A stretch of DNA of 64,000 nt from Pieris napi (lineage: Eukaryota > Arthropoda > Insecta > Lepidoptera > Pieridae): NCBI RefSeq assembly GCF_905475465.1, contig NC_062249.1:3422501-3486500 (forward strand), written 5' to 3'. Each line of letters starts with the position of its first letter. Within the stretch, counting starts at the first letter, position 1. Below are positions 55,101 to 63,149 of the stretch, one piece after another. The position numbers were made by a program, and so were the translations under genes. The notes beneath the pieces were generated by a model. The model made no database searches. It saw only the letters and a program-made list of their open reading frames with translations, and was not told the DNA's origin.

Positions 55101-58100
55101 TCACATTCTTATATTAAAACAAAATGTCATAATAATAAAGTAGTGAGAAGAAGACACTAACACGTAGTCGATCAAGTTTAAAACGTGTAAAGTGCTCTTT
55201 TCTGTTGTTTTAGTTTAAACAAAGAATTATACTAATCTCCCGAGTCGTTTATAAGTTAGTTGAATACGCAAGATGTTTATTATAGACAAATAGGTGATCA
55301 GCCTCTTGTAATTGTCATCCTTAACCGTTATTTTCTCGTCTGGGATTGAAGCCTTATAATCTCCGCCTCTGATTTGGAACTAACATCTAACTACTGGAAC
55401 TTTGAGTTCCAGTAGCTAGAAGTCATGTGATAGGACATCTTGTTAGCTTTCATTTAAGGACAATTTTCCGCATTAATTAATTTTTGAATACGCAAGATGT
55501 TTATTATAGACAAATAGGTGATTAGCCTCTTGTAATTATCATCCTTAACAGTTATTTTCTCGTCTGGGATTGAAGCCTTATAATCTCCGCCTCTGATTTG
55601 GAACTAACTTCTAACTAGAAGTCATGTGATAGGACATCTTGTTAGCTCTCATTTATGGACAATTTTCCCAAATCGATTTATTATATTATTTCAGGCATCC
55701 AAAGAGTTTCAGTTCGATATTAAACTTCTATCGGACTGGCAAGTTGCATTTAGTGGATGAAATGTGCGTATTGGCATTTAGCGATGACCTTGAATATTGG
55801 GGTGTAGACGAACTGTATTTAGAATCGTGTTGTCAGCACAAATATCATCAGAGAAAGGAACACGTTCACGAAGAAATGCGCAAGGAAGCGGAAAGTTTGC
55901 GCCAAAGAGAAGAGGAAGAATTTGGGCAAGGCACTTGCGCCCAATACCAGAAATGGTTGTGGGACTTGTTGGAGAAACCCACTACGAGTATTGCGGCCAG
56001 GGTAATGTATTGAATAAATATTTCATTTAATGACCTTCTTATTAAGCTGCCAGGAATAATGTGGAGGTATTAAAACCTTTGTAAATGTAAAATGCTTCGA
56101 CAACTATTTTCAAATTGAAATATGCACTATTTAATTATTTTTTTTCTTTATTACACAGATTATTAAGTGACTTATAATATATGCAAAAAATTACCTTATA
56201 TTTATCAAATATTATTATTACGTATCAAAGTACATAAACCTTTTAAAATTGTTGTATTTTAGAAACGATATAGCACATTTATACTTACTATTTTCTATAC
56301 AATTACGATATTTTATAATTCAATTTTTTTATACCTGGCAATTTTGATCTCTATAGCACGTGTTTTTCTCGAATATCGTTTATATGGTGCATGAATAACA
56401 TCTATTGCATTGTTATATATCTGTTATTATGTGTATAAGCGGCTGTACCAAAGACTTGTGTTGTCTAAAATTAATTAATAGTGGAAAATCGCTATTTTAA
56501 TTGGTGGTTAATCAGCTTGATTTGGTACGGTCGCTTTGATTAATTGTGGTGTTGTCTTGCACTATCGGAGTATCTGACCCCGACGCTTACGTTGCCTGAT
56601 CTGTATGTGGTGTGTTCCTCTATTACCTACTCTAAGGTATTTATATCATTTAAGCGTGTATTCGAACACAGTCTACCCTCATAGGACCAGTTGAATGAAA
56701 ACGTACAGCCTATCTATTTACGACGAAGAATGTAATTTTATTTAGTGTAACGAGGTTTAATTGAAGGTACAGAACCTTAAAAAAAATAAAGACTGGAGAA
56801 ATTTTGTTAAAATCGCGAATTTCTTGCTGAAGGTACATGCAACAATATACATCAAGAAGCTTAACGAGCCGAGTCTCCGTGAATCATGCTTGTATATTTA
56901 TTACATAATGGTGGCTTATACAATATTGTATACATTTAAACATTTATTATGTATATTTTAAATGTATTGAGGCATTATGTGCCATTTTTACTGTCACTTG
57001 CTAACTTTAATGTTCACAGTCGCGTCGGCAGTTCTCAATGAGAACTATATTATATAAACAAAGCTTAATTGTTGTCGCAAATATTGGCTAAGGGATGGGC
57101 TTACGCAATGTGACCAGGCGTTGCTGACGTCACTCTAAGGCTTGCGTGCGCTGCGGCACGGGACAACTGTCGCCCTCGGTCGTTGCTTAACGACTGCGGG
57201 CGTCTGCTGCGCCCGCGCTGTCTCTCACTAAGGCCGAGTGTCGTTTTGCAGACTACCCTCTTCTACTCCACAACATTTTCACATATCCTTGTATACTTAC
57301 CTGATACATCCAACTGTCTAACGCTTTCGCTTTATCGTACTAACGACTAACATTAATACAGTATTAAACGAAGAAGTTTTAACTTGTTAATTGGAAAGAT
57401 CTCTTCAGAAATATTCAGCTCCTAATTAAATTGATCGCAAATCTTTTTCGTTTAATACTACAAACTGATTATACTAAAATCTTACTTTCACCACATTCAC
57501 ACAATACTACTGTGACATATCTTCAAAAATAGATGTTATTTTTACACCGAAACTACTTCTACAAAGTAATCTTACTATCAACTAAACGTAGTTATTACAT
57601 ACTACATTTAATTACACATTTAAGTACTTACCTTGTAAATACATACACGCATTCTAACATGTTCTATACAATAATACCCAACTCTTACAAGATACTACTG
57701 TAATTAATGTTGTACCATAAACGGCATTATTTACATAAGTATTATATTAACTCCTATACCCAAAGACGTCATGTACATACAAGGATGAAAGCTAGGAGAA
57801 CAAGCAGCTGAATCAGTGCGTAATTGCAGGTTATCGCCGTCATTTCAATCCTCTTCATCGTGCTGTCCACGATAGGGCTCACTCTCAACACAATACCTCA
57901 GATGCAAGTCTCGGATGAGAACGGCACCCCGATGGACAACCCGCAGCTAGCGATGATCGAAGCCGTGTGTATCACGTGGTTTACCCTCGAGTATGTGCTA
58001 CGATTTAGTGCGTCACCGGATAAGTGGAAATTTTTCAAAGGTGGACTTAACGTGATAGATTTGCTGGCGATATTGCCATACTTCGTTTCCCTATTTCTTC

Positions 58101-61100
58101 TAGAAACAAACAAAAATGCGACGGACCAATTTCAAGACGTGCGCCGCGTTGTCCAAATATTTCGTATTATGCGAATATTACGTATCCTAAAACTCGCCCG
58201 ACATTCTACCGGCCTGCAGTCTCTAGGTTTTACACTTAGGAATTCTTATAAGGAACTCGGACTTTTAATGTTGTTTCTCGCGATGGGAGTTCTCATTTTT
58301 TCATCACTGGCTTATTTCGCGGAGAAAGAGGAGCCAGGGACTAAATTCATTTCGATACCTGAAACATTTTGGTGGGCCGGCATTACTATGACCACAGTGG
58401 GGTATGGGGACATCTATCCGACTACGCCTCTGGGCAAAGTTATCGGATCAGTATGCTGCATTTGCGGCGTGCTGGTAATTGCGTTACCCATCCCTATAAT
58501 CGTCAACAATTTCGCCGAGTTTTACAAGAACCAGATGAGGCGCGAGAAGGCGCTTAAGCGTCGCGAGGCGCTGGAGCGTGCCAAGCGCGAGGGTTCCATT
58601 GTCTCCTTCCACCACATAAACTTACGAGATGCGTTTGCCAAGAGCATGGACCTCATCGACGTCATCGTCGACACAGGTCAGTAGTTCGAGTTACGCTCGT
58701 TGCTGACGCTTTACCATGTCATGTGTTTTCTGCTCGGTATGGTCACCTTTGCATGCAAGCTTCTTGTGGTCTGTGCTAATTTCTAATGTTCGTAGAAATG
58801 ATTGTAAGCGTCGTACTACGTTGCGTGCACGTCGCATAGTACCGCGCTCCGGACTCGCAGACATTTTGACTCAAATAAAAAAGTTCACGTTACATCGCAG
58901 CTACAGCTATGTTAACTCGTCCAATGCGAAGAGGTGCATTCAGAGTATGTTTATTCCTTGTCTTCAGGTGACAAATGCGTCCTCATTGAGGCAAGAGACG
59001 ACGCGAGATGAGCTACTTACTACTATCGCAGTCGTACTCGGCCCCTAATTAGTATAGTAGCTCGGGGTCGGGTTCGCGTCGCGTGTAGCTTGCGATGTGC
59101 GACGAAGACACTTTACCTAAGGTCGATTACATTGTCAGCGTAAGCCTAACGCTTCATAAAACTAACTCCCATTTCTCCTGTGGACTGTCTGTTGTGTGTA
59201 TCCGGAGGACGCTGAATTTTAGACTGTTGTGTGGAATGTGTGTTGTGTATTCACGCTGCTATTTACGTCATTCGTTAATAACTATCGCTAATTTATCGTA
59301 TCATGCATAGCCAAGGTTAAAAGAGCTTAAGGGGATGTTGACACTGCTGAAGGGATACGTGGCTACTTATGAATGGTATGTGTCTCCAGGACACAACTTG
59401 TCCCAGGCGGACGGCACAAGTCTGGAAGGTGAAGCGCCGCCCAACTCCGGCTGCTACAAGCAATATGAGCATGCTATCGCCGATAGGATGCCACAGGCTG
59501 ATCCTCTTCAGGTAATCTCTAATAGACTGAACATAATTTAAGTCTCGCGGGCCTAATTTCTTTGCGAACATGAGATTATTTTGATAAAGCTTAACATTTA
59601 ATAACGGGTACAGATACCGGCAAACATCTTGAACAAACGTCCTTCATTTTGTCCCGCGATGCGCAAACTTCCCCCCACTCCCTTATTTAATGCTCAAGAA
59701 GTTTGCCGGTATCTGTAATATAAGCCCTAAATTTTGTATTATATTACGCATTACCGTATGTAGATGTGGTACGAAAAAGTAACTCACGTAATCTGCGCCG
59801 TAGATTAGAGGTACTCGCGTTTGGTATTCGCTTTTAAATTATTAAGTTGTAGTTTCAGAGTAGTCCTAAGACGGATCGTCGCTTCTCGGCAGAAGGCTTG
59901 GGCTCACCGGAAAAACGCTTGCTCATAAACCCTGAACAAACACCAGTAAGATATTCACCAAGTCATTTGTGCTAGTGCCTGCTGAGTAGAATTTTGTATT
60001 TATAGATCTTTCTACTAAACTTTACTTCTTAAGCTAGAACTATATCAGTGTAGATGTTATCTTTTATAAATTATAAGTATTTTTCTGTTATATTTTCGAG
60101 TCTATTGTTAACATTCTTAAATAACTCACACACAATTTCTTTCACATAATTTAAATAACCAATTAATAATAATTATTTGGAAAACTAGGCATTCATTAAC
60201 ATCGACATTCCCTTGCCTTAAAGTAGTGAGCGGAAATTAACCACTAATATTTTTCTTTTCTAGGAGAAGAAGATGGCTGAAAAACAGCTTGACTTGGAAC
60301 AGCTGCCTTCAGAGTTTGAATGTTGTTTTTGCACGTTTAAGGTACTAAATAAACTAACTTTAATATTTCCTACTAACTTTAATTTAGTCATTAGTTTTTC
60401 TCTTTCAACAAAATTAAAGCATTGTGAACCTAACGGTGTAATTAAAAATGAAAGTGAAAATTCGTAATATATTACTCAGTTCATAATATGTCGAGCAGTG
60501 GTGGCTTCAGCGTGCTCTCATCCCTGAGGTCGTAGGTTCGATCCCCGGCTGTGCACCAATGGACATTCTCTCTATGTGCGCATTTATCATCGCTCGAACG
60601 GTGAAGGAAAATATCGTGAGGAAACCGACATGTCTTAGACCCAAAAAGACGACAGCGTGTGTCAGGCACTGGAGGCTGATCACCTACTTGCCTATTAGAT
60701 TGAGAAATGGTCATGAAACAGATTCAGAAATCTGAAGCCCAGACCGAAAGAGGTTGAAGCGCCACTGATTTTTTTTTTCATAATATGTCGCAGCCACAAT
60801 ATTATTATCACTACACTCTTCCATTGTACTTGTTCTTTTTCATTAAACTTTGGAAAACAGCATCAAAGTTGTGGTTAGCCGACAACTTGACAGTTTGTTT
60901 TGTTGGAAGAGTTTCGACGCGGCAGAAAATGGAACTAAATTTAATTAACAGTCAACAGGCTAGGCAAGTAATGAAACGTCATCGATCCAAGTCATTTGCC
61001 TAGCTGTTTGATCAACTGGCTGATTATCTTTCAGGCCGCTAGTTAACAGCGCTGTTTAGTTAAGAGGCTAGGCTGTTAATTGCTTATTAAGCTAATTGAC

Positions 61101-63042
61101 TGCGACATATACATAGTATTATAATATATAAATTCTGTATAGATTTCTATCGTTCAAAAGGTTTTCCCCCCCCCCCTTGTCTGACAGTTTTGGTTTTTTC
61201 GTCTTGTTTTTTAACTTGTTTACCCTAACATTTTCAGGGTTATAAAGAGTTCATAGATGCTGAACAGCTTATGCCAATGTCTACATCAGATTTGCGACAG
61301 CCAGTTTGCGTAGAATTGGCTTGTTTGCAGAGACACCCGGCACCGCGCGCGCTACCTGAAGCTACCCCTAACAGTCTCGATAGCCCCGGTAAGTACTCTT
61401 TCCATTTTAAACCTGTACAATAACCAGAGCCCCGTCCTTCCTTGATGAAGACAGAAAATAATTTTGTGTCGGTTACGTTCAATCGCACCGTGTTATGTGA
61501 AGCATTTCCTCTCTATATTTACCACTAATTGTTAATGCACAATTACTAGAGCACTCTTGACTCTCGCGAGTTGGGTGTGCTCGGCTCCATATGGGTCTGT
61601 CTTGCGTTGCAGATACATTTGCATCATGCCTTACGCACCCTTTTCCTTCAGAGGGCGACATCACGTGCGAGATCGACTCCTCAAACTTGTATGTGAATCC
61701 GCTGGACGGTAGCGGGGGGAGCGGCGAGGGTGCGGGGGTTTGCAGAAGTGCTTCGGGTGATGTGGGCGTCTTATGTGCGAAAGATTCGCAGGCCGATAGC
61801 TCGCCGCGTGGCTCCAGAGCCAGTTTGAGCGCGGTCGGAGCGGCTAGTGCAGCGACGGCAGATCCACTGCCGCTGTACTCCTCTCGAGCCAGCCTGGCTC
61901 AGCTAGAGGAATCCCCCGCAGACGATTCCAAGCCCAAACATAGAAAAGCAAGATTTCAGCAGGTCAGTCAACGCCTACGCTGGCCCTCTCACGACGAAGA
62001 CAACGCGGTTCAAACATACCAACCGAGACAGTATTGGCTTTGGGGTACAGAATTTTTGTTGACATGTCGAATCTATGTTCGTATCGTCCTTCGTATGTTT
62101 GCACGTTCCAGGACTTACCATTGTCTTCTTCGTTACCTGCATGCACCAATAAATCTTTAACTCTTTACTTTCTTAGTTTGTTTTCTTCCCTTTGTTTTTC
62201 AAATTACTTTTTACTGATATATACCTTACTGAATACACTATTAAATACTCTAGGTGTGGTCGGAGGAGGAGAAGAAACCGCCTCGAGGGATAGCGACGAG
62301 GATAATTAACCATCACATCCTATTTGGTAAGTTGTAGTGGATCTATTTATCATAAAGACCTTACATACATATATTTTTATTGATACGTTTACATAACTAA
62401 TAATAAAAAATTGAGAAATTAGATATATTTATCGACTTATTTTTAGGTAAAAATGGCAATAAGCGCGGGAGTGGCGGCTGGCCCCTTGAGGGAGACAGAT
62501 CTCGTTCCATACTTAAGAACAAAGAGTCCCGGGGCACAGACAGCGAGCTGCTCCTGCAGGAGACCACCTCGCTTGGAAACAACGTTAGTTTTAATGCCGT
62601 AGGCAGGGCCAAATGGTTTGAGGGATTTTTTGGAACGAAGTTCCTTATCGCGCGTTGTGAAAGGGGGCTAGACGGAAAAAATTCTTACGAAAAGTTGTCA
62701 CGACACTTTTTTGCTATTATAATACACCGATTCTCGTCCGATCACCGAAGTTAAGCAACATTGGGCGAGGTCAGTACTTGGATGGGTGACCGCCTGGGAA
62801 CACCTCGTGATGTTGGCTTTTTTTTTTCGTCGTCGTTTAACAAATAAATTAATCGAAAGGAATTTCGTTCCATCCGGGTGTCCCTTGACACCTCTAAAGT
62901 TTTATTTTGTTTATACATAACTAAAAACTTAATATATTTATTTTAGGGTGATTCTGGTAGCGAGTCGTCCCCTATACGTCTCAAAGACTTCAAGGGGCAC
63001 AACCATAAAGCCGGCATGGAGAGAAGCAACCTTGTGTCGTAG
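52046..63042 (+). CDS. Shab: Shab (Kv2) voltage-gated delayed-rectifier potassium channel, complete 13-exon coding set
   Basis: Coding exons: 52110-52151, 53568-53698, 54645-54872, 55695-56001, 57830-58676, 59390-59511, 59859-59945, 60264-60341, 61238-61388, 61652-61962, 62254-62326, 62447-62583, 62947-63042. They join in phase to 869 codons plus TAG. Residues about 78-190 are the T1 tetramerisation domain with the zinc motif HX5CX20CC (His 152, Cys 158, Cys 179-180). S1-S6 follow: S4 arginines/lysines at 342, 348, 351, 354, 357, 360, selectivity filter TVGYGD at 425-430, and PIP gating hinge at 456-458. The cytoplasmic tail has the Kv2-conserved FECCFC segment. The protein sits in the plasma membrane as a tetramer and carries the slow delayed-rectifier K+ current in neurons and muscle. 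Identity rests on close resemblance to Drosophila Shab throughout T1 and the core. The feature starts at the 3' splice site of the first coding exon; upstream 5' UTR exons are not located. Confidence 0.95.
52218..52489 (+). repeat. Solo LTR, same family as 1948-2186
   Basis: TGTACAAGCC to CCGTACA, sharing AGTTTTATAAGCGTAGCGAT, GGAGTTACGCCCCGA and the terminal AGGAAACCG. No internal retroelement sequence adjoins it, so it is probably a solo LTR. No clean target-site duplication seen. In the first coding-side intron of Shab. Confidence 0.55.
52680..53215 (-). pseudogene. Mariner-like transposase, C-terminal fragment
   Basis: The minus strand from about 53210 encodes SYEGVTEPYYCEKGIKTSA, ILEKVVKPLNNIMFYN, a QQD-like catalytic position, TQSWLETN, WPSSSPDLNPLDYDL and a terminal VRASIDNWPQRLKDCIAANR. 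QQD and SPDLNPLDY are the second and third acidic positions of Tc1/mariner transposases. It is broken by a TAG plus an inverted insertion near 53065 and by a frameshift after LDYDL. The N-terminal half is missing. Confidence 0.75.
53568..53698 (+). CDS. Shab: Shab exon 2: Ala/Pro-rich N-terminus
   Basis: Residues 15-57. Very GC-rich (CpG-dense), encoding VGDSPPRAPMGF and a run of Ala residues, ending QRAHS with a split Arg codon that rejoins exon 3 as HSRSMSS, as in Drosophila Shab. Acceptor CTCACAG, donor CCAG|GTACAT. Confidence 0.88.
53822..54240 (-). repeat. Possible truncated LINE 3' end in Shab intron
   Basis: The minus strand ends ATTGTGTATAATAAAGTTTG then TCTTTCTTTCG, resembling the polyadenylation-signal end of lepidopteran LINEs. 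The rest of the segment is noncoding. Weak call. Confidence 0.3.
54379..54579. mobile_element. Palindromic MITE just before Shab exon 3
   Basis: Element 54382-54576 (195 bp), TTA on both sides. Arms of about 85 bp match almost perfectly in inverted order (AGGTGGGAACTGACCAACGT to ACGTTGGTCAGTTCCCACCT), with a spacer of about 15-20 bases containing TTTCTCCGC. 3-bp TTA duplication suggests Harbinger type. The right end is 69 bp from the first base of exon 3. Confidence 0.85.
54645..54872 (+). CDS. Shab: Shab exon 3: start of T1 domain
   Basis: Residues 58-133 plus two bases. SMSSLPPEPFMM leads into VIINVGGVRHEVLWRTLERL, the beginning of the T1 domain, and ends NEYFFD plus part of Arg. Acceptor TTCTTGCAG, donor AG|GTAGGC. 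Confidence 0.95.
55260..55669 (+). repeat. Tandem duplication in Shab intron 3
   Basis: Unit 1 55260-55483 and unit 2 55484-55669 both start TTGAATACGCAAGATGTTTA and run to GGACAATTTTCC with few differences. Unit 1 contains a 25-bp hairpin (55391-55415) that unit 2 lacks. Unit 2 ends only about 25 bp before exon 4. Confidence 0.93.
55695..56001 (+). CDS. Shab: Shab exon 4: end of T1 domain with zinc site
   Basis: Residues 134-236. HPKSFSSILNFYRTGKLH leads to the HX5CX20CC zinc motif that bridges T1 subunits in non-Shaker Kv channels. A charged helix (HEEMRKEAESLRQREEEE) and LWDLLEKPTTSIAAR precede S1. Acceptor TATTTCAG, donor AGG|GTAATG. Confidence 0.95.
57110..57220. promoter_or_regulatory. 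GC-rich island with CRE in Shab intron 4
   Basis: About 110 bp of CpG-rich DNA in an AT-rich 1.8-kb intron. Contains the perfect CRE palindrome TGACGTCA at about 57127 and GCGGGCGTCTGCTGCGCCCG, itself close to palindromic. Could be an enhancer or an internal promoter. No exon is expected here because exons 4 and 5 join in phase. Confidence 0.35.
57830..58676 (+). CDS. Shab: Shab exon 5: S1-S6 and pore
   Basis: Residues 237-518. S1 IAVISILFIVLSTIGLTL; S2 around CITWFTLEYVLRF; S3 NVIDLLAILPYFVSLFLL; S4 with RVVQIFRIMRILRILKLAR; S5 LLMLFLAMGVLIFSSL; filter TVGYGD; S6 with CCICGVLVIALPIPIIVNNF. It then runs into the basic post-S6 helix RREKALKRREALERAKREG. The whole transmembrane core is in one exon, as expected for Shab. 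Donor ACAG|GTCAGT. Confidence 0.97.
59390..59511 (+). CDS. Shab: Shab exon 6: GHNLSQADG tail segment
   Basis: Residues 519-559. GHNLSQADGTSLEGE and GCYKQYEHA correspond to the GHNLSQTDGNSTEGE / GCYKNYDH segment of Drosophila Shab. The split Gly codon joins directly to VDT of exon 5. Acceptor GTGTCTCCAG. Confidence 0.9.
59609..59717. mobile_element. Short MITE with CAGATACCGGCAAAC ends
   Basis: Element 59611-59715 (105 bp), TA on each side, TIRs CAGATACCGGCAAACATCTT then GA, and TCAAGAAGTTTGCCGGTATC then TG. TA duplication suggests a Tc1/mariner relative. In Shab intron 6. Confidence 0.75.
59859..59945 (+). CDS. Shab: Shab exon 7: short tail exon
   Basis: Residues 560-588, phase 0 at both ends (29 codons), so it could be skipped without a frame change. 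SSPKTDRRFSAEGLGSPEKR is Ser/Pro-rich with possible phosphorylation sites. Donor CCA|GTAAGA. Confidence 0.75.
60264..60341 (+). CDS. Shab: Shab exon 8: FECCFC segment
   Basis: Residues 589-614, phase 0 at both ends. LEQLPSEFECCFCTFK matches the Kv2-conserved VEFECCFCT segment of Drosophila Shab. Acceptor TTTTCTAG, donor AAG|GTACTA. Confidence 0.88.
60494..60776 (+). mobile_element. tRNA-derived SINE, family C, full-length, in Shab intron 8
   Basis: GTAGGTTCGATCCCCGGCTG box B, ATCGTGAGGAAACCGACATG, GTTGAAGCGCCACTGATTTT end. A perfect 14-bp duplication TTCATAATATGTCG at 60480-60493 and 60777-60790. The box A half is shortened. Confidence 0.9.
61238..61388 (+). CDS. Shab: Shab exon 9: conserved tail continuation
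   Basis: Residues 615-664 plus one base. GYKEFIDAEQLMPMSTSDL follows FECCFCTFK as the equivalent (KDFKEFTDAEGVISLPTSD) does in Drosophila. Acceptor ACATTTTCAG, donor CCCG|GTAAGT. Confidence 0.9.
61613..61962 (+). CDS. Shab: Shab exon 10 with two in-frame acceptors
   Basis: The short form starts at 61652 (TTTCCTTCAG) and encodes EGDITCEIDSSNLYVNPLDG and a Gly/Ser/Ala-rich region to KARFQQ. The long form starts at 61613 (TTGCGTTGCAG) and adds 13 residues (DTFASCLTHPFPS) in the same frame. Both leave the correct phase with exon 9. Donor CAG|GTCAGT. I used the short form for the 869-codon count. Confidence 0.82.
62254..62326 (+). CDS. Shab: Shab exon 11
   Basis: Residues 769-792 plus one base: VWSEEEKKPPRGIATRIINH then HILF. 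Acceptor AATACTCTAG, donor TTTG|GTAAGT. Phases match exons 10 and 12; otherwise not compared to a known segment. Confidence 0.78.
62447..62583 (+). CDS. Shab: Shab exon 12
   Basis: To residue 838: GKNGNKRGSGGWPLEGDRS, then ESRGTDSELLLQETTSLGNN. Two donors keep phase 0: AAC|GTTAGT at 62583 and GCC|GTAGGC at 62598, the latter adding five residues. Acceptor ATTTTTAG. Confidence 0.78.
62632..62871. mobile_element. Small inverted-repeat element carrying a 5S rRNA segment
   Basis: Ends GGAACGAAGTTCCTTATCG and GAAAGGAATTTCGTTCC form an imperfect 16-bp terminal inverted repeat, 240 bp apart. Between them lies a 5S rRNA-derived block (62721-62818). The left arm (AAAGGGGGCTAGACGG, AAGTTGTCACGACAC) is unlike 5S. 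It fills most of the last Shab intron. No target-site duplication found. Confidence 0.55.
62721..62818 (+). pseudogene. 5S rRNA pseudogene, lacking about 21 bases at the 5' end
   Basis: AATACACCGATTCTCGTCCG, ATCACCGAAGTTAAGCAACA, TTGGGCGAGGTCAGTACTTG, GATGGGTGACCGCCTGGGAA, CACCTCGTGATGTTGGCTT: this is metazoan 5S rRNA from about base 22 to the end. The internal pol III control region (box A, IE, box C) is nearly intact and a run of ten T follows as a terminator. The 5' strand of helix I is missing, so it cannot fold as normal 5S. Confidence 0.88.
62947..63042 (+). CDS. Shab: Shab exon 13: C-terminus and stop
   Basis: Residues 839-869 and TAG: GDSGSESSPIRLKDFKGHNH then KAGMERSNLVS. Acceptor TATTTTAG. 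The final SNLVS is a possible short C-terminal motif. Confidence 0.85.
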   Translation, partial: GDSGSESSPIRLKDFKGHNHKAGMERSNLVS

Positions 63043-63140
63043 TATCATTGTCTGCACGCCCTGCTACATGCTGCGGCCCCATTTTGTAGTGAAATTTATG
63101 CCGCACCCTTCGGCGTATGCTATAGATCTAATTAGAACGC

Positions 63141-63146
63141 AATAAA
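63141..63146 (+). terminator. Shab: Polyadenylation signal candidate for Shab
   Basis: AATAAA about 100 bp after the stop codon, followed by A-rich sequence. A longer 3' UTR using later signals is possible; neuronal channel mRNAs often have long UTRs. Confidence 0.5.
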
Positions 63147-63149
63147 ATA

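Noticed and set aside
58716..59048. 110-codon open frame after Shab exon 5 as an extended isoform
   Set aside because: It is in a different frame from exon 5 and shows no Shab resemblance; it is intronic.
60960..61110. Repeated GGCTAGG / CTAATTGACTG words as a transposon end
   Set aside because: Words recur in both orientations, but no consistent inverted or direct termini could be defined.
62721..62818. Functional 5S rRNA gene
   Set aside because: The first 21 or so bases are missing, so helix I cannot form, and it lies singly in an intron.
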